This document shows, piece after piece, positions 56,797 to 64,000 of a stretch of 64,000 nt of DNA. The stretch lies in the NCBI GenBank assembly GCA_944376125.1, contig CALWBQ010000034.1:1-64000 (forward strand), written 5' to 3'. The notes below the pieces were generated by a model. That model had not been told where the DNA came from. It made no database searches and saw only the letters and a list, made by a program, of their open reading frames with translations. A program made the translations under genes and the position numbers. Source of the DNA: an uncultured Lachnospiraceae bacterium. Lineage in GTDB: Bacteria; Bacillota; Clostridia; Lachnospirales; Lachnospiraceae. The number at the start of each line of letters is the position of its first letter. The stretch's first letter is position 1.

Positions 56797-57339
56797 TTAT
56801 TCTCCTTCTATCAGACACAGCACCATCTTAGCGGTCTCCACCATGGATCGTCCTGCATCCATACTAATTTTCTGCAAATAATAATGGGCGTCAGGCTCAC
56901 TGATGTGATTCCGCTCCATCAGGAGTTCCTTCGCCTTGTCAATCACTGCCCGGTCTGAGGCAGACCGTTTCGATTTTGATCCTGTTTTGCGGGTCTTCCC
57001 GCCTTCTCCCCACAGAATCTGGACAGTATTGATCAGATCATAAACCTTGAGAGGCATTTCCACCGAGACGATGGATGCCTCACACTGGCTGATCGCTCTT
57101 GAAGAGCCGATCAGCAGCATTTTGAAATTTTCAGGAAGATATTCATTGAGCTCCGTGTAGTACATGTCTGCCAAACGGTATCCGCAGATAACGATTCCGC
57201 CTGTATAGCGGCTGAGATGCCCCAGTGCCTGGGCTCCTGTAGAGCAGGCTGTCGTCTCTTCATAGCCGTTCCTGTTTAAAACGGCCTGGATCTTCTTTGC
57301 ATCTTCCAATTTTGAAAACACAATAATGATACCGTCCAT
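56797..57339 (-). CDS. ANTAR-domain RNA-binding antiterminator with degenerate receiver
   Basis: 180 aa. The C-terminal ANTAR domain (about 125-177) reads VIDKAKELLMERNHISEPDAHYYLQK then AGRSMVETAKMVL. The N-terminal 110 residues resemble a response-regulator receiver, but the strand that normally carries the phosphorylated Asp reads GIVICGYRLAD, with Gly at that position, so phosphorylation control is unlikely. ANTAR proteins bind tandem RNA hairpins and block terminators; the natural target is the glnA-like leader (58686-58797). The gene lies 21 nt after the glnA-like gene. Confidence 0.85.
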   Translation of the reverse strand: MDGIIIVFSKLEDAKKIQAVLNRNGYEETTACSTGAQALGHLSRYTGGIVICGYRLADMYYTELNEYLPENFKMLLIGSSRAISQCEASIVSVEMPLKVYDLINTVQILWGEGGKTRKTGSKSKRSASDRAVIDKAKELLMERNHISEPDAHYYLQKISMDAGRSMVETAKMVLCLIEGE

Positions 57340-57360
57340 ACATCATCTTCCCCTGTCCCA

Positions 57361-58656
57361 TCAAATCCGGTGCAGATACTCTTCCACCTCCCAGGGAGTC
57401 ACCAGCCTTTCATAGGTGTCCCATTCCTGCATCTTCTTCTTCAGATATTTTGCTGTAAGCGGTTCACCCAGAATCTTCAGGGCAAATGGATCTTTCGCGA
57501 ATGCTTCGATTGCCTGGCCCAAATTTGCCGGCAGACGCCCCCCTGTCTTAGGCGGATCCTGTTCCCGGCAGGTTTCCCCCTCTTCCATTCCTTCCAGTCC
57601 GGCTGACAGCAGCAGTGCAAAAATCAGATAGGGATTGGCTGCACAGTCAGGGCTGCACAATTCCACCTCCCTGCTTCCTCCATAGCCTACCCATGTCCGT
57701 ATCACTGACTCCGAGTCTTTCGGCGGCCAGGAGAGCTCTGCACCGGCTCCCCAGCCCGGAGACAAACGTTTATAGGAATTGACAATCGGATTGGTAAACA
57801 CTGCCATGCCCGCAGAATGTTTCAGGATCCCATTGATAAAGGCCATGCCTTCTCTGCTCAGCTTATCTGGAGCGTCTTTTTCCAGAAGAACATTCTTTCC
57901 GTCTTTCATCAGCCTCATCTGAATGTGCATTCCGGAACCGTCACAGCCATTTTTCGGTTTTGGCATAAAGGTAGCGTGAAGGCCGTGGCGCTTGGCGATG
58001 GACCGGACAGTCATCTTTAACGTCATAATCTGATCAGCAGCCTGAGTTGCCGGCAGATACCCGCAGTCAATCTCCTGCTGTCCGGCAGACCGCTCATGGT
58101 GGGAAGACTCTACTGGAAATCCCATCTCTTCTAAGGCCAGGACGATATCTCTCCTGACATTCTCTGCAAGATCCACCGGACTCAGATCCAGATAGCCAGC
58201 TTTCTCATGGGTCAGTGTAGTGGCAACCCCGTCATCGTCTGTGTGGAAAAGAAAGAACTCACATTCCGGCTTTACATAAAAAGTATACCCTTTTTCAGCA
58301 GCCTCATCAGAGACTTTTCTCAGAAGATAGCGTACACTCTCCTCGCAGGGCGTTCTGTCTGCCTTGTACAGATCACAGAGAAGTCTGGCCACCCTCCCAG
58401 TCTGAGGTCTCCACGGGAGAATCGCGAAGCTGGACAGATCCGGAATCAGATACAGTCTCTCTTCTTCACCCATGCCGCCTTTCTGGAAGGAACTGCCCTC
58501 AATAGGAAAAGGGGTCTCAAAAATCCGGGGAATTTGATCTGATGTGACCGCTATATTTTTCAAAGTTCCAAATGTATCTGTAAACTGAAGCCTGACAAAT
58601 TCCACATCTTCTTCACGGATCACATCTAAAACGGATTGTAGGGTATGGCTCTTCAT
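57361..58656 (-). CDS. Glutamine synthetase family protein with altered active site
   Basis: 431 aa, type I (GSI-alpha size) glutamine synthetase fold. The N-terminal beta-grasp (about 1-110) is followed by the catalytic domain with ECEFFLF, HHERSAGQQEIDCGY, NGCDGSGMHIQM and NPIVNSYKRLSPG. Departures are notable: the usual NRSxxIRIP reads DSESVIRTWV, and the usual ExRxPDPxANPYL reads ELCSPDCAANPYL, so two arginines that contact glutamate/ATP in GlnA are replaced. It is followed by an ANTAR gene and preceded by gltBD, a nitrogen-assimilation setting. It may be a true GS with unusual kinetics, a related gamma-glutamyl ligase, or a regulatory homologue. Confidence 0.8.
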   Translation of the reverse strand: MKSHTLQSVLDVIREEDVEFVRLQFTDTFGTLKNIAVTSDQIPRIFETPFPIEGSSFQKGGMGEEERLYLIPDLSSFAILPWRPQTGRVARLLCDLYKADRTPCEESVRYLLRKVSDEAAEKGYTFYVKPECEFFLFHTDDDGVATTLTHEKAGYLDLSPVDLAENVRRDIVLALEEMGFPVESSHHERSAGQQEIDCGYLPATQAADQIMTLKMTVRSIAKRHGLHATFMPKPKNGCDGSGMHIQMRLMKDGKNVLLEKDAPDKLSREGMAFINGILKHSAGMAVFTNPIVNSYKRLSPGWGAGAELSWPPKDSESVIRTWVGYGGSREVELCSPDCAANPYLIFALLLSAGLEGMEEGETCREQDPPKTGGRLPANLGQAIEAFAKDPFALKILGEPLTAKYLKKKMQEWDTYERLVTPWEVEEYLHRI

Positions 58657-58685
58657 GGTGAAATCTTCCTTTCTTTGGCCTAAAA

Positions 58686-58797
58686 AGAATCCGGCTCTTT
58701 AGGATTCTCCCCTGCGGAACTTAAATTCATAGGGGGACACGTTTCCTATCAAACAAAAAAGGCGTACTCACCCGGTTTCCCGGATCAGGACGCCTTT
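58686..58797 (-). promoter_or_regulatory. Leader of the glnA-like operon with two terminator hairpins
   Basis: Read on the minus strand from the promoter: hairpin A has an 8-bp outer stem (58797-58790 with 58765-58758), an internal loop and a 4-bp stem capped by GAAA, then TTTTTT. Next is hairpin B (CCCCT/AGGGG, 58735-58709). Directly abutting it is hairpin C (58708-58702 with 58692-58686), followed by TTTTT. The glnA-like ATG comes 30 nt later. Two tandem small stems with the second acting as terminator is the geometry used by ANTAR antiterminators, but neither loop matches the AxxGxx hexaloop consensus cleanly. Confidence 0.6.
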
Positions 58798-58815
58798 GTC
58801 TTTTTCCATGGGCGT

Positions 58816-58844
58816 ATTATAGCAACCTCTTTTCAAATTGTCAA
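58816..58844 (-). promoter_or_regulatory. Perfect-consensus promoter of the glnA-like operon
   Basis: Minus strand: TTGACA (58844-58839), 17-nt spacer, TATAAT (58821-58816), about 80 bp after the gltD stop. The predicted start near 58809 is only about 12 nt before hairpin A. Confidence 0.82.
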
Positions 58845-58925
58845 TCATTTTTTATGAAAGCCTGTCCGCACACCGCAGTTATTGTCCCCTGCCATTGACC
58901 ATGTGACGGATTCGGCTAAAAGTCA

Positions 58926-60410
58926 TCACAGGTTGGTATACCCCATCAGAGATTCGTCGATAGCCCTCGCCGCCTCCCGGCCTTCCCGGATAGCCCAGAC
59001 CACAAGAGACTGTCCCCGCCTCATGTCGCCTGCTGTAAACACACCTGGAACATTAGTTTCATAGCTTCCATCCCGAAAAGCCGTATTTCCTCTGCCGTTT
59101 AATTTAACACCAAAGGCGTCGGCCACATAGGATTCGCTTCCCAGAAATCCGGCGGCAATCAATACCAGATCGACATCCACAGTCTTCTCTGACCCCTCGA
59201 TGGGAACCATTGTGATCCTCCCAGTCTTTGGATCCTTCTCCGCCCTCAAGGACTGGAGAACCGCCTTGGATACTTCCCCCTTCTTTCCGGGGATGAATTC
59301 TTTCACCGTGGTCTGGTAAACCCTGGGGTCTTTGCCAAACACAGCGATGGCTTCCTCCTGGCCGTAGTCGGTCTTCAGAACCCTGGGCCACTCTGGCCAG
59401 GGATTGGAAAGATCCCGCTCCTTTGATGGCTTCGGCATCATCTCCAACTGAGTGACGCTGCGGCATCCCAGGCGGATTGAGGTTCCCACACAGTCATTCC
59501 CTGTGTCGCCTCCCCCTATGACCAAAACGCGTTTTCCCTTCACTGGCGGAAATGCCTGATCCCTCAGCTCTGAATCCAGAAGGCTCTTGGTCACTGCTGA
59601 CAGAAAATCTACTGCAAAATAGATGCCCTTGGCCTCCCTTCCCGGAACCTTAATGTCCCTGGGGTTGGAAGCCCCGCAGGCCAGCAGAACTCTGTCATAC
59701 TCTTTTTTCAATTTGTCTGCCGGAATTTCCCGGCCTACATCAGCATTGACCGCAAAGGTCACTCCTTCCTCCTCCATCATGCGGATCCGGCGGTCAATCA
59801 CTTCCTTCTCCAGCTTCATGTTGGGAATGCCGTAGCGCAGAAGACCTCCAGCCCTGTCATGGCGCTCAAATACTGTCACCTGATGGCCTCTCTGGTTCAG
59901 CAGCTTGGCTGCCGCCAGAGCCGCAGGGCCGCTTCCCACAATAGCCACGGTTTTCCCCGTGCGGTTTTTAGGGGGCGTGGGCCTGACCCACCCCTCCTGA
60001 AAAGCCTTTTCTGTCACAGCGTATTCGTTAGATTTTGTCGCTACCGGGCCATTGTGGACACCGCAGGTGCATGCCGCCTCACACAGCGCTGGACATACCC
60101 GGGATGTAAATTCCGGAAAGCAGTTGGTCTTTTCCAGCCGTCTCCAGGCGGCCTCCCACTGGCCCATATCGATCAGATCGTTCATCTCCGGCACCAGATT
60201 GCGCAGAGGACACCCGGAAGCCATCCCCTCCATCATTACTCCAGCCTGACAGAACGGAACCCCGCAGGCCATGCAGCGGGATGCCTGGATCCGCTGATCT
60301 TCCTGGCTCAGCGGGTGGTAAAACTCTTTAAAATGGCGGATTCTGTCAAGAGGAGCTTCTGCTGACTTATCTTTCCTTTCAAATTCCAAAAATCCTGTTG
60401 GTCTTCCCAT
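58926..60410 (-). CDS. gltD: Glutamate synthase (NADPH) small subunit
   Basis: 494 aa. The N-terminal domain has cysteines for two Fe-S clusters (CMACGVPFCQAG, CPLRN, CPALCEAACTCG). An FAD site (GSGPAALAAAKLL) and an NADPH site (VIGGGDTGNDCVG) follow. It passes electrons from NADPH to the large subunit. It is 9 nt downstream of gltB. Confidence 0.94.
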   Translation of the reverse strand: MGRPTGFLEFERKDKSAEAPLDRIRHFKEFYHPLSQEDQRIQASRCMACGVPFCQAGVMMEGMASGCPLRNLVPEMNDLIDMGQWEAAWRRLEKTNCFPEFTSRVCPALCEAACTCGVHNGPVATKSNEYAVTEKAFQEGWVRPTPPKNRTGKTVAIVGSGPAALAAAKLLNQRGHQVTVFERHDRAGGLLRYGIPNMKLEKEVIDRRIRMMEEEGVTFAVNADVGREIPADKLKKEYDRVLLACGASNPRDIKVPGREAKGIYFAVDFLSAVTKSLLDSELRDQAFPPVKGKRVLVIGGGDTGNDCVGTSIRLGCRSVTQLEMMPKPSKERDLSNPWPEWPRVLKTDYGQEEAIAVFGKDPRVYQTTVKEFIPGKKGEVSKAVLQSLRAEKDPKTGRITMVPIEGSEKTVDVDLVLIAAGFLGSESYVADAFGVKLNGRGNTAFRDGSYETNVPGVFTAGDMRRGQSLVVWAIREGREAARAIDESLMGYTNL

Positions 60411-60419
60411 GGCTTCCTC

Positions 60420-63400
60420 CTATCTCCTGCTTTTGGTACTCTCATAAAATGCTTCGATCTGAGCCTGCTCTTCGTCCATGCCCTGCTCCCGGTATTTTGC
60501 ACACAGCTGCAGGATCTTCCGGTAATCGTGGGGGACAATTCGTTTAAATTTCGGCAGATATTCTTCAAAATGATCCAGTATCTTCCGCCCCTTCTCCGAT
60601 CCGGTGGCCGCCACATGAGCCTCGATCAGAGATTTCAGCTCCTGTTCCTCATAGGAACTCTCCACTTTCTCCATTGCTACCATGGACTTATTCAGGTACT
60701 TATAGAAATCATTGTCCTCATCCAGCACGTAAGCGATCCCGCCGCTCATGCCGGCTGCAAAGTTTTTCCCTACTTTGCCCAGGATGGCTACCATGCCTCC
60801 TGTCATATATTCGCAGCCGTGGTCTCCGATTCCTTCCACCACAGCTTTGGCCCCGGAGTTTCTTACCGCAAAGCGCTCCCCAGCAATGCCGTTGATGTAG
60901 GCTTCACCGCTGGTAGCGCCGTACAGAGCCACATTTCCTGCTACAATATTTTCGTCTGCCCGGTATCCGGCACCTTTAGGCGGATACACGGCCAGCTTTC
61001 CTCCGGAAAGCCCTTTTCCCATATAATCATTGCAGTCGCCGCAGAGAGTTAAGGTCAGGCCCTTAGGAATGAACGCTCCAAAGCTCTGGCCGCCGGCGCC
61101 TGTACAGTGCACCACAAAGGTATCATCTGGAAAGCCGGCCTTGCTGTTCCTGGTGATCTCAGATCCGAAAAGCGTTCCAAATGTCCGATCCGTATTTGTG
61201 ACATGGAGCGAAATCTCCTTGCGGCCGCCCTTCTTTAAGGCTTCACCAAATTCATTAAACAAAACCCTTTTATCCAGAGTCTTTTCCAGCTTAAAATCAT
61301 AGGCAAGCTCTGGGCAGAATGTCTCTTTCTCCCCGGTTTTCCGGTAAGGATTCTCCAGAATTCCGCTCAAATCCATCCGGGAGGCTCTGCTCCCCGGCGC
61401 CGTCTCTTTTACCCGGATCAGGTCGGTCCGGCCTACCAGCTCTTCCACTGTGGCCACGCCTAATTTTGCCATATACTCCCGCATTTCTCTGGCAATAAAG
61501 TACATGAAATTCTCCACATACTCAGCTTTTCCCATAAAACGCTTCCGCAGCTCCGGGTTCTGGGTCGCCACGCCCATAGGGCAGGTATCCAGATTGCAGA
61601 CTCTCATCATCACACATCCAAGAGTAATCAGGGGAGCAGTAGCAAATCCGTATTCCTCCGCCCCCAGCATGGCAGCTATAATAACATCCCTGCCTGTCAT
61701 CAGCTTTCCGTCCGTCTCCAGCACCACCTGATTTCTCAGGCCATTTTTCATCAGAGTCTGGTGGGTCTCCGCCACACCCAGCTCCCACGGAAGACCCGCA
61801 TGGTGGATGGAGCTGACAGGCGCCGCTCCGGTGCCGCCGTCATAGCCTGATACCAGAATGACCTGAGCTCCTGCCTTGGCAACGCCAGCGGCTACAGTCC
61901 CGACGCCAGCCTCACTGACCAGCTTGACGGAGATCCTTGCCGCCTCATTGGCATTTTTCAGATCATAGATCAGCTGCGCCAAATCCTCAATGGAGTAAAT
62001 ATCATGGTGAGGCGGCGGAGAAATCAGGCTGACGCCCGGAGTTGAGTGGCGGGTCTTGGCAATCCAGGGATAAACCTTTCCTGCAGGAAGATGGCCGCCC
62101 TCCCCAGGCTTAGCGCCCTGAGCCATCTTGATCTGGATCTCCTTAGCACTTACCAGATAGCGGCTAGTGACGCCGAACCGGCCGGAAGCCACCTGCTTGA
62201 TGGCTGAAGAGCGATCGTGGTCTGTCCCCATAGAGTCCAGACGCTCCTCACTCTCACCGCCCTCTCCGGTATTGGACTTTCCGTGAATATGGTTCATGGC
62301 AAGAGCCAGAGCCTCATGGGCCTCCTGGGAGATGGAGCCGTATGACATTGCTCCCGTCTTAAACCGGACCATGATAGACTCCTCGCTCTCTACCTGCTCC
62401 AGAGGAATCCCTTTCTTGGGATATGCAAATTCCAGCAGGCTTCTGACATTTCCGCAGTTTTCCTGATCTGCCATCTCCGTGTATTTTTTAAACAGGCTGT
62501 AATCCTTCTGCCAGGTGGATTTCTGGAGCAGATGAATGGTGTTGGGATTGTACCTGTGCTCTTCCCCGTCGCTTCTTGCCTTGTGGAAGCCTTCGCTGTC
62601 CAGGGTCAGATCTGTAGAGAGCCCCAGAGGATCAAAGGCCCTGGAATGAAGGTCATCTGCCGCCTTTGCAATATCTTCCAAGGTGATCCCGCCGATTCTG
62701 CTGGTTGTTCCGGTAAAGTACTGATCCACTACTTCCTCGGAGATGCCGATAGCCTCAAAAATCTGAGAGCCCTGATAGGACTGGACTGTGGAGATACCCA
62801 TTTTAGAAGCAATCTTTACGATTCCGCTGAGGACAGCTTTATTATAGTCTTCCACTGCCGCATAGTAATCCTTGTCCAACATTCCGTCGTCTACCAGCTT
62901 GCGGATCGTCTCCTGAGCCAGGTAGGGATTGACACCGCAGGCTCCGTAGCCTAAAAGCGTCGCAAAATCGTGGACTGTCCTAGCTTCCCCGGTCTCCAGA
63001 ATGATCGCCAGAGAAGTTTTCCTTCTAGTTCTGACCAGATACTGGTGAACCGCAGAGACTGCCAGCAGGGACGGAATCGCCACATGGTTCTCATCCACGC
63101 CCCGGTCAGACAGAATCAGGATATTGCACCCATCCCGGTACGCCTTATCCACTTCAACAAAAAGATTTTCGATAGCCCTCTTCAGCCGGGTGCTCTTGTA
63201 GTACAGAATCGGCACCGTCTCCGGGTGAAAACCAGGCTTATTCATATATTTGATCTTCAAAATATCTGTGCTGGTAAGGATCGGGTTGTTGATTTTCAGC
63301 ACCTGGCAGTTCTCTGGCTTTTCTTCCAAGAGATTGCCGTCCCGCCCGGCATAGACCGTGGTGCTGGTGACTACCTCTTCACGGATGGCATCGATAGGAG

Positions 63401-64000
63401 GGTTGGTTACCTGGGCAAACATCTGGCAGAAATAATGAGACAGCGGATGGTACTGATCCGACAGAGCTGCCAGAGGGGTATCTGCCCCCATAGCGCCTGT
63501 AGCCTCAGAGCCGTGGAGCGCCATATTGTAGATCACATCCCTGGTATCCTCATAGGTATATCCAAATGCCTTTTGAAGCCGTGCCAGGCTCTCATCGCTG
63601 TAGCGCTCCACGCTTTTATTGGGGATCGGCAGATCCTTCAGTTTGACCAGACCTCCATCCAGCCACTCGCCGTAAGGCTTCCTGGTGCTGTAATACCGCT
63701 TCAGCTCTTCATCCCGGTACAATTTCCCCAGCCGGGTATCGACCAGCAGCATCTTTCCAGGATGCAGCCGTTCCTTTACAATGATCTTTTCCTCCGGGAC
63801 GTCCAGAACCCCAACCTCAGAGGACAGGATCAGCATCCCATCGCTGGTAATGTAATATCTGGACGGGCGGAGGCCATTCCTGTCCAAAACTGCCCCCATC
63901 ACATCGCCGTCAGAAAAAAGAATGGACGCAGGGCCGTCCCAGGGCTCCATCATAGTGGCATAATACTGGTAAAAATCTCTTTCCTCCTGGGGCATAGCCT
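60420..64000 (-). CDS. gltB: Glutamate synthase large subunit (5' end outside window)
   Basis: At least 1191 residues of a protein normally about 1500 long; the frame stays open through the right edge, so the N-terminal glutaminase domain is mostly missing from view. Present are the end of that domain (MEPWDGPASILFSDGD), the central domain, the FMN synthase domain with GEGGES and PPPHHDIYSIEDLAQLI, the 3Fe-4S segment VCNLDTCPMGVATQ, and the GxGxG C-terminal beta-helix. Makes two glutamates from glutamine and 2-oxoglutarate. Operon with gltD. Confidence 0.94.
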   Translation of the reverse strand, partial: AMPQEERDFYQYYATMMEPWDGPASILFSDGDVMGAVLDRNGLRPSRYYITSDGMLILSSEVGVLDVPEEKIIVKERLHPGKMLLVDTRLGKLYRDEELKRYYSTRKPYGEWLDGGLVKLKDLPIPNKSVERYSDESLARLQKAFGYTYEDTRDVIYNMALHGSEATGAMGADTPLAALSDQYHPLSHYFCQMFAQVTNPPIDAIREEVVTSTTVYAGRDGNLLEEKPENCQVLKINNPILTSTDILKIKYMNKPGFHPETVPILYYKSTRLKRAIENLFVEVDKAYRDGCNILILSDRGVDENHVAIPSLLAVSAVHQYLVRTRRKTSLAIILETGEARTVHDFATLLGYGACGVNPYLAQETIRKLVDDGMLDKDYYAAVEDYNKAVLSGIVKIASKMGISTVQSYQGSQIFEAIGISEEVVDQYFTGTTSRIGGITLEDIAKAADDLHSRAFDPLGLSTDLTLDSEGFHKARSDGEEHRYNPNTIHLLQKSTWQKDYSLFKKYTEMADQENCGNVRSLLEFAYPKKGIPLEQVESEESIMVRFKTGAMSYGSISQEAHEALALAMNHIHGKSNTGEGGESEERLDSMGTDHDRSSAIKQVASGRFGVTSRYLVSAKEIQIKMAQGAKPGEGGHLPAGKVYPWIAKTRHSTPGVSLISPPPHHDIYSIEDLAQLIYDLKNANEAARISVKLVSEAGVGTVAAGVAKAGAQVILVSGYDGGTGAAPVSSIHHAGLPWELGVAETHQTLMKNGLRNQVVLETDGKLMTGRDVIIAAMLGAEEYGFATAPLITLGCVMMRVCNLDTCPMGVATQNPELRKRFMGKAEYVENFMYFIAREMREYMAKLGVATVEELVGRTDLIRVKETAPGSRASRMDLSGILENPYRKTGEKETFCPELAYDFKLEKTLDKRVLFNEFGEALKKGGRKEISLHVTNTDRTFGTLFGSEITRNSKAGFPDDTFVVHCTGAGGQSFGAFIPKGLTLTLCGDCNDYMGKGLSGGKLAVYPPKGAGYRADENIVAGNVALYGATSGEAYINGIAGERFAVRNSGAKAVVEGIGDHGCEYMTGGMVAILGKVGKNFAAGMSGGIAYVLDEDNDFYKYLNKSMVAMEKVESSYEEQELKSLIEAHVAATGSEKGRKILDHFEEYLPKFKRIVPHDYRKILQLCAKYREQGMDEEQAQIEAFYESTKSRR

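Noticed and set aside
58686-58736. Calling the two leader hairpins confirmed ANTAR binding sites
   Set aside because: The loops do not show the AxxGxx hexaloop on a clean stem; only the tandem arrangement and the neighbouring ANTAR gene support it, so it is reported as a hypothesis.

Overview
The window looks like chromosome from a Gram-positive anaerobe of the Clostridia, most likely a gut Lachnospiraceae-type bacterium. This is inferred from strong AGGAGG-type ribosome binding sites, consensus sigma-A promoters, a T-box leader, indirect Asn-tRNA synthesis (AspRS2-type synthetase plus GatCAB), the DapL lysine branch, an ANTAR protein beside a glutamine synthetase, two PTS systems and Thr/Ala/Glu-rich ABC lipoproteins. 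No rRNA, tRNA, CRISPR array, transposase or phage gene was seen. Most genes lie on the minus strand.

The left two thirds (about 1-44500) is accessory carbon metabolism, laid out as separate loci each with its own regulator. (a) 165-5451: an alpha-glucoside-type PTS permease, a cytosolic sulfatase, an RpiR regulator and a GH4 6-phospho-alpha-glucosidase, preceded by a glycosyltransferase-MarR fusion. (b) 7046-19630: an eleven-gene minus-strand operon with a ribose-type ABC importer, phosphotriesterase-like and creatininase-like hydrolases, an FGGY kinase, an M20 deacylase, a D-threonine aldolase/D-serine dehydratase-like enzyme, an MBL hydrolase and RidA, facing a GntR/UTRA regulator across a perfect operator-like palindrome. 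(c) 19672-24463: GntP permease, esterase, glycerate kinase and a CdaR regulator. (d) 24590-36421: an LplB/YtcP-type ABC importer with sulfatase, GH3 hexosaminidase, membrane-bound AraC regulator, lipoprotein, DUF2264 protein and HAD phosphatase. (e) 36628-39314: an IlvD/Edd dehydratase and a GntR/FCD regulator. (f) 39568-43277: an RpiR regulator, beta-glucoside PTS and GH1 6-phospho-beta-glucosidase.

At 43357-44499 two broken genes meet head to head: the 3' half of a butyrate kinase and the 3' half of an enolase-superfamily gene. This scar marks the border with the core region.

The right third (44600-64000) is housekeeping: rpmF, yceD, ackA, pduL, a DarA-like c-di-AMP receptor, an Fe-S aldo/keto reductase, tmcAL, a T-box-controlled aspS-gatC-gatA-gatB operon, dapL, an ANTAR protein, a divergent glutamine synthetase and gltD-gltB (gltB runs off the right edge). 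GOGAT, the GS-like enzyme, DapL and tRNA-dependent Asn synthesis together form a nitrogen and amino-acid block.

The best leads for something undescribed are the eleven-gene amidohydrolase/D-amino-acid/sugar-kinase operon (7046-18505), the sulfatase built into an alpha-glucoside PTS operon, the GT2-MarR fusion, and the GS-like enzyme with altered active-site arginines behind a double-terminator leader.
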